Shown here piece after piece: positions 16,117 to 25,384 of a DNA stretch of 64,000 nt. Below the pieces are notes generated by a model. That model did not search any database, was not told the DNA's origin, and saw nothing but the letters and a program-made list of their open reading frames with translations. The stretch is from an uncultured Pelagimonas sp. (GTDB taxonomy: Bacteria; Pseudomonadota; Alphaproteobacteria; Rhodobacterales; Rhodobacteraceae). The number at the start of each line of letters is the position of its first letter. Position 1 is the stretch's first letter. Where the stretch lies: NCBI RefSeq assembly GCF_947498515.1, contig NZ_CANMKO010000011.1, forward strand, positions 1 through 64,000, written 5' to 3'. The position numbers and the translations under genes are program-made.

Positions 16117-17106
16117 CTATTGCGTCGGACTGTTGGCAATATGTTCAGATGCCATTTCTATTTCGGCGCCAAACCCGAAGGCGGACGTCACGTTCTGTGC
16201 CAAGACATTTGTATCTACGATAAATTTGGTTAGCCAGTCATGCAGGCCCAAATCAAATATCTCATCAATGCTGGTTGCGTGGAGCGTCTCTTCGGCGGTA
16301 CGGGCCTGTTGTGCGACCTCCTGTTGCACAGGAAGGTCAGAGGCAAGTTTTTGCAACAACGCTGTTATCTCTGAGAGCGCGGCCACAAGCGAGCGCGGGC
16401 TTTTTTCGTTCAAAACCAACAGATCAACGACCCCACGCGGGTCAACAATGCGGCTATAAAGATGACGAAAAGCCACTGCCGAATTTGCAGCGCGCAGGAT
16501 TTGCACCCATTGCAGATAGTCCAAGCCACCGCCAACATCCGTGGCATGGGGCAAAAGTACATGGTATTTCACGTCAAGTAGGCGCGCCGTGGCATCAGCC
16601 CGTTCAAACCATTTTCCCAACGCAATAAATCGCGCACTGTCATCGCGCAGCATTGTGTTTTCAATTTTGCCAAGCGCCAGACCGCTGCGGGTGCGCACCC
16701 AGTCGACAAAATCAGCAAGGTTTTCGCGATCACAGTCTTTCTCAAGACGATGATGCAGCCCTGAGCGCGTGTCATTGACCGCTTCCCACACGTCGGCGGT
16801 GATGGCGTTGCGGACAGCCTTGGCATTCACCCGCGCGGCCTCGATGCAGGAGGTAATCGAAGAGGGGTTGGTTATGTCTCGGATGAGGTGATCGGCAACA
16901 GTATCTGCATCTGCCTCATCGAGAGAGCTTGGGAATGTGGTCATCGCGCCCGAAGCCACGATGATCGAGCTCCATTCGCTGTGTTGGTCGTCGGTCCTCG
17001 GCAGGCTGTCCAACCGTCGCCCCGCATCCAGCAAACGCGCAGCGGTGTCCATCCGCTCGATATTTCGTCCTAACCAAAACAGACCTTCAGCAGTTCTACT
17101 CAGCAT
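16117..17106 (-). CDS. Alpha-E domain protein (DUF403)
   Basis: A 329-residue helical protein of the alpha-E (DUF403) family, starting MLSRTAEGLFWLGRNIERMD, the conserved N-terminus with the R-x-x-E/D-R-x-D pattern. Repeated acidic-arginine helices such as F-E-R-A-D-A-T-A-R-L-L-D follow. Its biochemical role is not established; it always travels with the circularly permuted ATP-grasp protein and the transglutaminase-like protein, and a peptide-ligase system has been proposed. Its start ATG shares one base with the upstream stop (TGATG), showing translational coupling with the ATP-grasp gene. Confidence 0.9.
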   Translation of the reverse strand: MLSRTAEGLFWLGRNIERMDTAARLLDAGRRLDSLPRTDDQHSEWSSIIVASGAMTTFPSSLDEADADTVADHLIRDITNPSSITSCIEAARVNAKAVRNAITADVWEAVNDTRSGLHHRLEKDCDRENLADFVDWVRTRSGLALGKIENTMLRDDSARFIALGKWFERADATARLLDVKYHVLLPHATDVGGGLDYLQWVQILRAANSAVAFRHLYSRIVDPRGVVDLLVLNEKSPRSLVAALSEITALLQKLASDLPVQQEVAQQARTAEETLHATSIDEIFDLGLHDWLTKFIVDTNVLAQNVTSAFGFGAEIEMASEHIANSPTQ

Positions 17107-18539
17107 CAGGATGTCTCCTCTGACCGCAAGACCCAGGTGTCCTTGACACCACCGCCCTGGCTCGAATTCACCACGAGCGACCCTTCGCGTAGGGCGACAC
17201 GACTTAACCCGCTCGGCACCATGCGGTTGGTTTCTCCCGAGACGACGAATGGGCGCAGGTCAACGTGGCGTGGCGCAAGCCCCGCATCAGTCAAAATCGG
17301 TGCCGTCGACAGCGATAGGGTTGGCTGGGCAATGTAATTATTGGGTGTGGACCTGAGCTTGGCGGCGAATTCCGCGATCTCGGCCTTGGTCGAGGTCGGC
17401 CCGATCAACATGCCATATCCACCCGATCCCTGAACTTCCTTCACAACAAGGTCGGCAAGGTTGTCGAGAACATAGGCGAGGTCATCGCTTTGGTCACAAC
17501 GAAAGGTCTGAACATTGGGAATAATCGGCTCTTCGCCCAGATAGAAACGGATCATATCGGGGACATGGATATAGGTGGCTTTGTCATCTGCAATGCCGGT
17601 TCCGGGCATATTGATCACCGTGACGTTGCCCGCCATCATCGCATCCATCAATCCGCGCACGCCGATCATGCTGTCTTCGCGAAACATCGCCGGATCAAGA
17701 AAGTCATCATCGATACGTCGATAGATGACATGAACCTGCTCAAACCCATGGGTCGTGCGCATATAGACCTTTTGATCATCGACAATCAGGTCAGGCCCTT
17801 CGACCAGCTCGATACCCATCATATCCGCAAGGTAGGAGTGTTCAAAATATGCTGAGTTGAACTGCCCCGGTGTTAGGATCGCCATTGTCGGCGTGCCGGA
17901 ACAATTGGGCGGCGCGACCGATTGCATCGCCTCGGCTAGAATGTCCGCGTAACCATCAACCGGTCGGATGCGGCCATCGCGAAACAACTCGGGGAACATC
18001 CGCGACATGACTTCGCGGTTTTGCAGGACATAGGACACACCGGAGGGTGTGCGACAGTTGTCCTCAAGCACAAAAAATTCATCGGGCCCGGTGCGCACCA
18101 GATCGACGCCAATAATATGGGCCCAGACATCATGGGGCGGCCGGTAGCCATTCATTTGGTCAAGGTAGGCGGGATTCTGGGTGACCATCTCTTCGGGGAT
18201 GATCCCAGCCTTTATGATCTCGCGGGCACCAAACGCATCGGCGATAAAGGCATTTAAGGCGCAGGCGCGTTGGATCGACCCGCTTTCGATCATGTCCCAT
18301 TCGCCGGCGTTGAAAATGCGCGGCACCATGTCAAAGGGGATCAAACGGTCGGGGTCGCCGCCCTCGCCATAAACCGCAAAGGTAATGCCAATCCGGCGGA
18401 AAAGTGCTTCGGCCTCAGCTCGGCGTGATTGAAGCGCCTCAACCCCATGCCGTTGCAACCAATCGACAACAACACGGTATTCTGGGCGATCAATTGCCCC
18501 GTTTTTCATCTCATTAAAGATAGTGTCCTGCATAGGCAT
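17106..18539 (-). CDS. Circularly permuted ATP-grasp protein
   Basis: About 477 residues, family DUF404/DUF407 (CP_ATPgrasp). Visible motifs are V-L-E-D-N-C-R-T-P-S-G-V-S-Y, F-N-S-A-Y-F-E-H and, toward the end, V-V-K-E-V-Q-G-S-G-G-Y-G-M and V-D-L-R-P-F-V, matching nucleotide-binding parts of ATP-grasp ligases in permuted order. Such enzymes probably form amide bonds, but the substrate is unknown. The start is uncertain: GTG 18551, ATG 18539 or ATG 18533 (the last has TTAAGGA at good distance). It is the first gene of the minus-strand Anbu operon and is divergent from the transglutaminase gene, with about 130 bases between. Confidence 0.92.
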   Translation of the reverse strand: MPMQDTIFNEMKNGAIDRPEYRVVVDWLQRHGVEALQSRRAEAEALFRRIGITFAVYGEGGDPDRLIPFDMVPRIFNAGEWDMIESGSIQRACALNAFIADAFGAREIIKAGIIPEEMVTQNPAYLDQMNGYRPPHDVWAHIIGVDLVRTGPDEFFVLEDNCRTPSGVSYVLQNREVMSRMFPELFRDGRIRPVDGYADILAEAMQSVAPPNCSGTPTMAILTPGQFNSAYFEHSYLADMMGIELVEGPDLIVDDQKVYMRTTHGFEQVHVIYRRIDDDFLDPAMFREDSMIGVRGLMDAMMAGNVTVINMPGTGIADDKATYIHVPDMIRFYLGEEPIIPNVQTFRCDQSDDLAYVLDNLADLVVKEVQGSGGYGMLIGPTSTKAEIAEFAAKLRSTPNNYIAQPTLSLSTAPILTDAGLAPRHVDLRPFVVSGETNRMVPSGLSRVALREGSLVVNSSQGGGVKDTWVLRSEETS

Positions 18540-18671
18540 CCTTAAATTCACATTAAGGTTGACCGTATTCCCCTGCGCCCCTCAAACAAGAAGGAACCGT
18601 CATTTTGGTAGACTTGAAGCCGTAGTATCTGCCCGTTTTCTTTAAACCTGCAAAAAAAAGTAGCACTTGGA

Positions 18672-21600
18672 ATGTCAATAAGCGTCGCACTGAGCCATCA
18701 AACAACCTACGAATACGATCGCCCCGTTAATTTGGCCCCCCATGTTGTGCGGTTGCGACCCGCGCCCCATAGTCGAACCCCAATCAAGAGCTACAGCCTC
18801 AAGATTGAACCCGAAGACCATTTTCTGAATTGGCAGCAGGATGCCTATGCCAACTGGAGCGCACGCATTGTGTTTCAGAAACCGACGCAGAAGTTTTCGG
18901 TCACGGTGGATTTGGTCGCCGATATGGTCGCGATCAATCCGTTCGATTTCTTTCTCGAAGAGGATTGTCAGCAGGTCCCATTTGAATACTCCAAGGAGCA
19001 GCGCAAAGACCTGCGTCCCTACCTCAAAAGGGTTGGCCGTGGCGATACGTTCAAGGAATTCGCAGCACAGGCCCCCGAGCAAACCGGAGACACCAATGAT
19101 TGGTTGGTGGCCCTCAACACCTTTATCGCCAATCGCATTGATTACACCATCCGAATGGAACCTGGTGTTCAAAGCCCCTCTGTGACCATTCGCAAGGCCT
19201 TGGGATCTTGCCGTGATAGCGCTTGGCTTATGGTCGCGTTGTTTCGGGAAATGGGCTACGCGGCGCGCTTTGTGTCCGGCTACCTAATTCAGCTGACGGC
19301 AGACATCAAACCTATCGAAGGGCCCGCCGGCCCGCAGGACGACTTCACCGATCTGCACGCTTGGTGCGAGGTGTTTCTACCGGGTGCCGGTTGGGTTGGC
19401 ATGGACCCAACTTCGGGGCTTTTTGCGGGTGAGGGGCATATCCCTCTGGCCGCGACACCCGAACCCAGTTCCGCCGCCGCCATCACCGGTGCCCATGACT
19501 TTGCCGAGGTGACGTTTGGCTTTGACATGTCGGTCAAGCGGGTTGACGAACCACCTCGCGTGACCCGCCCGCTGTCTCCGGAACAATGGGCCGAGATCGA
19601 CCGCGCCGGGCAAGCCATCGAAGACAAGCTGCAAGCGCAGGATATGCGTTTGACGATGGGGGGCGAGCCAACCTTTGTGTCCGCTATTGACCGCGATGGT
19701 GAGGAATGGACAACCGAAGCGGTTGGCCCCACCAAACGCACCTATGCCGATAATCTGGTGCGTCGCTTGCGTGATCGGTTTGCGCCGCATGGCGTGCTGC
19801 ATCACGGTCAGGGCAAATGGTATCCGGGGGAACCGCTCCCGCGCTGGGCTTATTCCTTGATCTGGCGCGGCGACGGGTTGCCACTCTGGTCCGAGGCCGA
19901 CCTTTTGGCCAAGGAAAACACTGGACACGCGACCCATGAAACCGCCGAGGCGTTTTCTGAGCGGCTGGTCGAGGCGCTTGACCTTGGCGAAGAGGCCGTG
20001 GCCCACCCCGTTTACGAGGACCCGATGCATTTTGTCGGCAAGGAGGCCATGCTGCCCGACAATGTGACGGTTCAGGACAACAAGCTCGAAGATCCCCAAG
20101 AGCGCGCGCGTCTGGTGCGGATGTTGAACAACGGGCTTGCCGACCCTGTTAGCTTTGTCATACCGATCCAACTGGCACAGGCCAAAGCCAGCGCGCGGCG
20201 GCGCTTTCGCTGGGCGTCGGATGTCTGGAGCACGCGGCGCGATAAGTTGTTCCTTTTGCCCGGCGATAGTCCGGCAGGATACCGTCTGCCTCTTAATTCG
20301 CTTTCTAAATCAGATGAGTTCAAACAGTATTTCCGCGATACCATGCTGCGTCGCATGCGCAAGTTGCCCCCACGCCGTGCGGTGCGTCGCGGGGCCGAGC
20401 CGGACAGCCCCGCGGAGACCGAAGAGTTTTTGACCACGCCGTTTTATGGTCCCGGTTACGGGCCGGCTGGTCTTGTTGGGTTTGGTCAGCCGATCATGCC
20501 GCAACCGGCGAAACAGGTCCGCCAAAAGCGCCGCTCTGCCGCGCCCGGACCCGCGCAAAATTACGAAGAAGATGTTTGGCTGCAGGACGTGGCAGGCTCC
20601 GATGACTGGCTTGCGGGTGAAAATACCTTTTGGGTCGAAGGCATGCCGATCCGAACCGCATTGGCGGTTGAACCACGTGACGGTATTTTGCATGTGTTCA
20701 TGCCGCCAACCGGGTCATCAGACGAATATCTCGACCTTGTCGAAGCGGTCGAGGAAACCGCCGCCGAGATGAATCTGCCGGTGCGGATCGAAGGCTATGA
20801 ACCACCCAACGATGGTAATTTCAACGTGATCCGAGTGACCCCGGACCCGGGCGTGATCGAGGTTAACATCCATCCGGCCAAAAATTGGCAAGCGCTCAAG
20901 GAAATCAACGAAGTGCTGTACGAAGAGGCCCGTCAAAGCGGGTTGGACAGCTTTACCTTTATGGTTGATGGTCGCCTGACCGGCTCGGGTGGGGGCAATC
21001 ACATCGTTGTCGGGGGCGAAACCCCCGCCGACAGCCCATTCTTGCGGCGTCCCGATATGGTCGCTTCGATTATTCGATACTGGCAACGTCACCCGTCTCT
21101 GTCATACTTGTTCTCTGGCACCTTTATCGGCCCGACAAGTCAGGCCCCGCGCTTTGACGAGGGGTTGGCGGACAAGGTCTATGAGATGGAAATCGCTCTG
21201 AATGAGCTTAGTCGCATTCAGGAAACCGGGCAGGCCATGCCGTGGCTGTCGGATCGCATCTTGCGTCATCTCCTGACAGACTTGACCGGCAATACCCATC
21301 GGGCCGAGATTTGCATCGACAAAATGTATTCCCCGGATGGCCCTACCGGACGACTTGGCTTGGTCGAATTTCGCGGGTTCGAAATGCCGCCCCATTGGCA
21401 GATGAGTATGGCCCAGTCGTTGGTCATGCGGGCATTGCTGGCGTGGTTCTGGGACAAACCCTACACGGAGCCGCTGGTGCATTGGGGCAAAGAGTTGCAC
21501 GACAAGTTTTTGCTGCCGCACTACTGTCGTGCCGACTTTGACGAGGTTTTAGGGGATCTTAGCGCGGCCCACGGGTTGGCGTTCCGCCCGGATTGGTACA

Positions 21601-22157
21601 ACGCACAATATGAAATGCGGTTTGGTGAGGTCGGCAACACCACGATAGAGGGTCTCAAACTCACGCTGCGCAATGGCATCGAGCCTTGGCTTGTTTTGGG
21701 CGAAGAGGCCTCGGGTGGCGGAACCTCTCGCTATGTCGACAGTTCGCTAGAACGTGTCGAACTCAAAGTAGAAGGCGATATGGGCAGTCGGTTTGTCATC
21801 ACCTGCAATCAGGTCGAGGTGCCATTGCACAAAGTCGGGCCAGATACACATGTCGCCGGCGTGCGTTTTCGTACTTGGCAACCTTGGTCATCGCTGCATC
21901 CCACAATCCCAGCCCACGCGCCGCTGGTCTTTGATGTGTATGATAGGGTCTCTGGTCGATCCGTTGGCGGTTTGAAATATCTGGTTGCCCACGAAGGCGG
22001 GCGCGCCCATGAAACCCGCCCTATCAACGACTTGGAGGCCGAAGGACGCCGCCGCGTGCGGTTTCAAAAAGGCCAACACACGGCGTTTAAGTTCGATCCG
22101 ATCAAGCCAAGGACAAATAAATGGAATGAGGCAACGCTAGACTTGCGCTTTGTGTAA
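18672..22157 (+). CDS. Transglutaminase-like protein with DUF2126 domain
   Basis: A 1161-residue cytoplasmic protein. Residues 1-80 form the bacterial transglutaminase N-terminal region (H-Q-T-T-Y-E-Y-D-R-P-V). The core follows with the Cys-His-Asp triad: cysteine in G-S-C-R-D-S-A-W near 178, histidine in D-L-H-A-W-C-E near 226, and aspartate in G-M-D-P-T-S-G. From about residue 320 to the end is the large DUF2126 region (M-G-G-E-P-T-F, then H-P-x-L-S-Y-L-F-S-G). This fusion is a constant partner of alpha-E, ATP-grasp and Anbu genes. It could cleave or exchange amide bonds made by the ATP-grasp protein; that is a proposal, not established. It is transcribed divergently from its partners. Confidence 0.92.
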   Translation: MSISVALSHQTTYEYDRPVNLAPHVVRLRPAPHSRTPIKSYSLKIEPEDHFLNWQQDAYANWSARIVFQKPTQKFSVTVDLVADMVAINPFDFFLEEDCQQVPFEYSKEQRKDLRPYLKRVGRGDTFKEFAAQAPEQTGDTNDWLVALNTFIANRIDYTIRMEPGVQSPSVTIRKALGSCRDSAWLMVALFREMGYAARFVSGYLIQLTADIKPIEGPAGPQDDFTDLHAWCEVFLPGAGWVGMDPTSGLFAGEGHIPLAATPEPSSAAAITGAHDFAEVTFGFDMSVKRVDEPPRVTRPLSPEQWAEIDRAGQAIEDKLQAQDMRLTMGGEPTFVSAIDRDGEEWTTEAVGPTKRTYADNLVRRLRDRFAPHGVLHHGQGKWYPGEPLPRWAYSLIWRGDGLPLWSEADLLAKENTGHATHETAEAFSERLVEALDLGEEAVAHPVYEDPMHFVGKEAMLPDNVTVQDNKLEDPQERARLVRMLNNGLADPVSFVIPIQLAQAKASARRRFRWASDVWSTRRDKLFLLPGDSPAGYRLPLNSLSKSDEFKQYFRDTMLRRMRKLPPRRAVRRGAEPDSPAETEEFLTTPFYGPGYGPAGLVGFGQPIMPQPAKQVRQKRRSAAPGPAQNYEEDVWLQDVAGSDDWLAGENTFWVEGMPIRTALAVEPRDGILHVFMPPTGSSDEYLDLVEAVEETAAEMNLPVRIEGYEPPNDGNFNVIRVTPDPGVIEVNIHPAKNWQALKEINEVLYEEARQSGLDSFTFMVDGRLTGSGGGNHIVVGGETPADSPFLRRPDMVASIIRYWQRHPSLSYLFSGTFIGPTSQAPRFDEGLADKVYEMEIALNELSRIQETGQAMPWLSDRILRHLLTDLTGNTHRAEICIDKMYSPDGPTGRLGLVEFRGFEMPPHWQMSMAQSLVMRALLAWFWDKPYTEPLVHWGKELHDKFLLPHYCRADFDEVLGDLSAAHGLAFRPDWYNAQYEMRFGEVGNTTIEGLKLTLRNGIEPWLVLGEEASGGGTSRYVDSSLERVELKVEGDMGSRFVITCNQVEVPLHKVGPDTHVAGVRFRTWQPWSSLHPTIPAHAPLVFDVYDRVSGRSVGGLKYLVAHEGGRAHETRPINDLEAEGRRRVRFQKGQHTAFKFDPIKPRTNKWNEATLDLRFV

Positions 22158-23291
22158 GGGACGAAATTTGCTGATTGGGGTGGCCCTAATGTCCGAGATG
22201 CCTGTCTGGGTCAGACTTATCTGGTCTGTTTCATAGTCAACCGGCGCAAGCATATCAGTGTTGGTGTGCTTGCGTGTCGGGATGAAAAACACCTCAATGT
22301 ATTAGAACACGTCCCGCCTAGCATCGTCGCGTGTAAGATACCGCCGCCGTCTGATCCGCTCCCGTTTCAATAGCTGGAAGGGGGCAGTTGCATTTGGTCT
22401 CTAAGGCCGATTTGGTGTGACGATGGTGGGGCAATTCAAGCTGCGGTTTCGAACAGCATACAAACGAATACGATCTCGCCGTGAAGGCCTACAAACTTGT
22501 GATCGATATGTCGGCGATTGATCGATCCAATGGTTTCGATACCACGCAGCGTTGCTCTGGCCGTTCGCAAAAATCGAACGCTCAGACGATATCCCAATTT
22601 GGGGTCATCGCGGCATGGTCGCTTTCGAAGAGATCGTTGCGCCTCTTGCGGTCGAAATGCCGGATGCTGTCAAAGTGCGGATCATATCGCTGACCGTTTT
22701 CATCCACTGTTCGCTACAAGTACCGCCATTTGCCGCCGACGCGGATATCGTGTCCAAGTGCTACTCGACGCTTGTGCCGCGCTCTGCAAGCAGAGTCACT
22801 ACGCCATGTTTGTGGGTTTCACAGATACCACCGCATTGCGCAAAGGATGACGTCAGACGGAAATCGGTGATGTTTGAAAGGGATTTACAGGGCGTGCACG
22901 ACCTCAGGTGCTGGTCCTGTCGACCATGATTTTGTTAAGCACATTCTTCGGTGGGCACCGTTCGCGTATGTTTGGTTGGCCCGCCAAGCCATTTCTCCGT
23001 GCAGACGATTTTCCGTGTGACCAAGGATCGGGGCCGCCGATAGGCAACGCTCCCTTTCGGCTTAGGCTGCCCAAGGGATTGCGGCGACACGACGGTCAAA
23101 TGGTGCGCCGCGTTTTGCACGCTTACGCTTTTATCGTATCCACGACTTCTGCTTTGAAGACCTTCGTTCCATCCGTCTTTTCACGCCCCTCAATATGTGC
23201 CATATGCTCTTGCTTTCCTGAAGGCTTCGGTGGGGAATGCTGTCCGCCGGAAGCCCAGGTGCGTCCGCCAATAGGGGGATTCTAGTGTCAA
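22158..23291. other. 1.1-kb decayed intergenic region
   Basis: No intact gene is present. The middle holds a broken IS6-family transposase on the minus strand (22436-22830, listed separately). The remaining left part (22158-22435) and right part (22850-23291) contain only short frames with no recognisable motifs. This looks like an old insertion site where mobile DNA has decayed between the Anbu cluster and dusA. Confidence 0.6.
22436..22830 (-). pseudogene. IS6-family transposase remnant
   Basis: Reading the minus strand gives pieces of an IS6-type DDE transposase in different frames: L-L-A-E-R-G, then G-G-K-W-R-Y-L with a stop where Y is expected, then R-T-V-D-E-N-G-Q, then N-D-L-F-E-S-D-H-A-A. 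After a frameshift near 22600 it continues R-T-A-R-A-T-L-R-G-I-E-T-I and ends G-L-H-G-E-I-V-F-V before the stop at 22438-22436. The order matches the family (WRYLYRAVD, then xESDHAALK, then AxATLxGIE), but the stretches between are shortened, so there are internal deletions, a frameshift and at least one stop. No terminal inverted repeats were located. It is inactive. Confidence 0.72.
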
Positions 23292-23363
23292 ATGAGCGAG
23301 AATGTGCAGCAAATGTCGGATATCAGACACTTAAAGACAGGCGAAATAACGCATAAAGAACAA

Positions 23364-24359
23364 ATGATTAAAGGTGTTTCGTCTGCTGCACGTCTTTCCG
23401 TTGCCCCGATGATGGATTGGACCGACCGGCATTGTCGTTTTATGCATCGTCTGATTTCGGGCGAGGCGTTGTTGTACACCGAAATGGTGACGGCACCGGC
23501 ACTGGTTCGCGGGGGGGCACTGCATTTACTTGACTACAATGCCCAAGAGCACCCGGTCGCGCTTCAGTTGGGGGGATCGGACCCGGAAGAACTGGCCAAG
23601 GCGGCTCAGTTTGGGGCCAAGGCCGGTTATGATGAGATTAACCTGAATTGCGGTTGCCCGTCGGATCGCGTGCAATCGGGCACCTTTGGGGCTGTGTTGA
23701 TGAAACACCCCAACCTCGTTGCACGCTGTGTCAGCGCCATGCGCGAGGTGGTCGATGTTGATGTGACTGTGAAATGCCGCATTGGTGTGGATGATCAAGA
23801 CCCACACGAGGTGCTGCCGCGCTTCCTTGAGCTTATCGTTCAAGCTGGGGTGCCCCGTGTCACCATCCATGCGCGCAAAGCTTGGCTGCAAGGGCTAAGC
23901 CCGAAGGAAAACCGCGACATCCCACCTTTGGACTACGACCTTGTCTTTGAGATGAAAAAACAGTTTCCGGAACTACATATCTCGATCAATGGCGGGATCA
24001 GCGACCTTGAGACTGCAAGTCGCATGCTGGATCAGGGCCTTGACGGTGTTATGATCGGTCGGGCCGCCTATCATCAGCCTTGGGATATTCTCGGCGACGC
24101 CGATGCACAATTGTTTGGCGGGACAACACAAACGACCGCACGTCAGGTTGCGATGGATATGTTGCCCTATATCGAAACACATCTATCTTCAGGCGGGCGC
24201 TTGCATCAGGTCACGCGGCATATGCTTGGGCTGTTTGCCGGGCAGCCCGGGGCGCGTCGTTGGCGGCAAGTGCTGTCGACACAGGCAACAAAAGACGGCG
24301 CAGGCCCAGAAGTGGTTCTGGACGCGTTGAAAAAAATGGATGAGGCGCAGGCAGTATGA
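23364..24359 (+). CDS. dusA: tRNA-dihydrouridine synthase DusA
   Basis: A flavin-dependent enzyme that reduces uridines in the tRNA D-loop. The DusA signature V-A-P-M-M-D-W-T-D-R-H-C-R is at the N-terminus, the catalytic cysteine is in N-L-N-C-G-C-P-S-D-R-V, and the FMN-binding lysine and histidine lie in V-K-C-R-I-G and T-I-H-A-R-K-A-W. I chose the ATG at 23364 because it gives about 331 residues with the signature close to the N-terminus, the usual layout; an in-frame ATG at 23292 would add 24 residues of no visible function. The stop overlaps the TauE/SafE start by four bases. Confidence 0.93.
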   Translation: MIKGVSSAARLSVAPMMDWTDRHCRFMHRLISGEALLYTEMVTAPALVRGGALHLLDYNAQEHPVALQLGGSDPEELAKAAQFGAKAGYDEINLNCGCPSDRVQSGTFGAVLMKHPNLVARCVSAMREVVDVDVTVKCRIGVDDQDPHEVLPRFLELIVQAGVPRVTIHARKAWLQGLSPKENRDIPPLDYDLVFEMKKQFPELHISINGGISDLETASRMLDQGLDGVMIGRAAYHQPWDILGDADAQLFGGTTQTTARQVAMDMLPYIETHLSSGGRLHQVTRHMLGLFAGQPGARRWRQVLSTQATKDGAGPEVVLDALKKMDEAQAV

Positions 24360-25177
24360 CTATGGATTTCGCAACGCTTTTGCCCCTGTTGGTTTTATTG
24401 CTAATATCCTCCGCTTTTGCCGGAATTTTGGCCGGCTTATTGGGGGTCGGCGGCGGAATTGTTTTGGTTCCAGTGTTTTTCTACATATTTAGCTGGTTGG
24501 GATTTGATGGCCCGATGTTGATGCAGGTCTGTCTTGCGACATCCTTGGGAACGATCATCCTAACATCACTGCGATCGGTACAAGCCCATAACAAACGCGG
24601 GGCGGTTGATTGGTCGATCCTCAAAAGCTGGGCCCCCGGAATAGTCATTGGCGCAGTTTTGGGCGTGACGGTTGCGGCAGGTTTGAAGTCGGATGTGTTG
24701 GAAGTGATCTTTGGGATTTTGGCCGGGATCATTGGCCTTTATCTGGCGTTTGGTCGAGAAACCTGGCGCTTGGGTGACGCCATGCCAACGGGCCTCACTC
24801 GCATGATATTGTCTCCAGTGATGGGGTTCATGTCTGTCCTTATGGGAATAGGCGGAGGTAGTTTTGGTGTTCCGCTCATGACGTTGTTTTCTGTGCCGAT
24901 GCATAGGGCCGTTGCAACGGCGGCGGGGTTTGGTGTTTTGATCGCGGTGCCATCGGTCATTGGGTTTCTGTTTTTGGAAATCGCGGACGCACCGCCAATG
25001 ACAATTGGCGCGGTCAATATTCCGGCCTTTGTGATTGCCGTTTCCATGACAATGATAACCGCGCCCGTCGGGGCGAAATTGGCCCATTCATTGCCGGCCA
25101 AATCGCTTAAACGTGTATTTGGGGTATTCCTGCTGATTGTGGGTGCAAATATGCTGCGTCAGGCGATTTGGGGATAA
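24356..25177 (+). CDS. TauE/SafE family permease
   Basis: A 273-residue inner-membrane protein with about eight hydrophobic helices in two repeats. The first begins G-I-L-A-G-L-L-G-V-G-G-G and the second M-G-I-G-G-G-S-F-G-V-P, the paired glycine-rich motifs of the TauE/SafE family. Members export sulfite, sulfoacetate or related organosulfur anions, but the substrate here cannot be deduced. It overlaps dusA by four bases (ATGA); an ATG at 24362 is an alternative start. Coupling to a tRNA-modification gene has no obvious functional meaning. Confidence 0.9.
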   Translation: MTMDFATLLPLLVLLLISSAFAGILAGLLGVGGGIVLVPVFFYIFSWLGFDGPMLMQVCLATSLGTIILTSLRSVQAHNKRGAVDWSILKSWAPGIVIGAVLGVTVAAGLKSDVLEVIFGILAGIIGLYLAFGRETWRLGDAMPTGLTRMILSPVMGFMSVLMGIGGGSFGVPLMTLFSVPMHRAVATAAGFGVLIAVPSVIGFLFLEIADAPPMTIGAVNIPAFVIAVSMTMITAPVGAKLAHSLPAKSLKRVFGVFLLIVGANMLRQAIWG

Positions 25178-25384
25178 TTGGCTGATTCCATTTCTTCGGC
25201 CTAAACCCAGTATCTGGGGTTGAGAATCAGACGTCTCATTCTAGCCAACGGCGTGTTTTAGGGGCATTTTTCGTTACAATCTCAGTAATTCAATTGGATT
25301 GTTGCTAGGTTAACCTCAGTTCGCCACAAAATTTGCGTAATTTCAGAAAAAGTCTAAATCTTAATGCGAATTATGGAGGTCTAA

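Noticed and set aside
22908-23285. 125-codon plus-strand open frame before dusA
   Set aside because: Composition is not coding-like, both strands are open in short pieces, and it borders the IS6 scar; probably decayed DNA.
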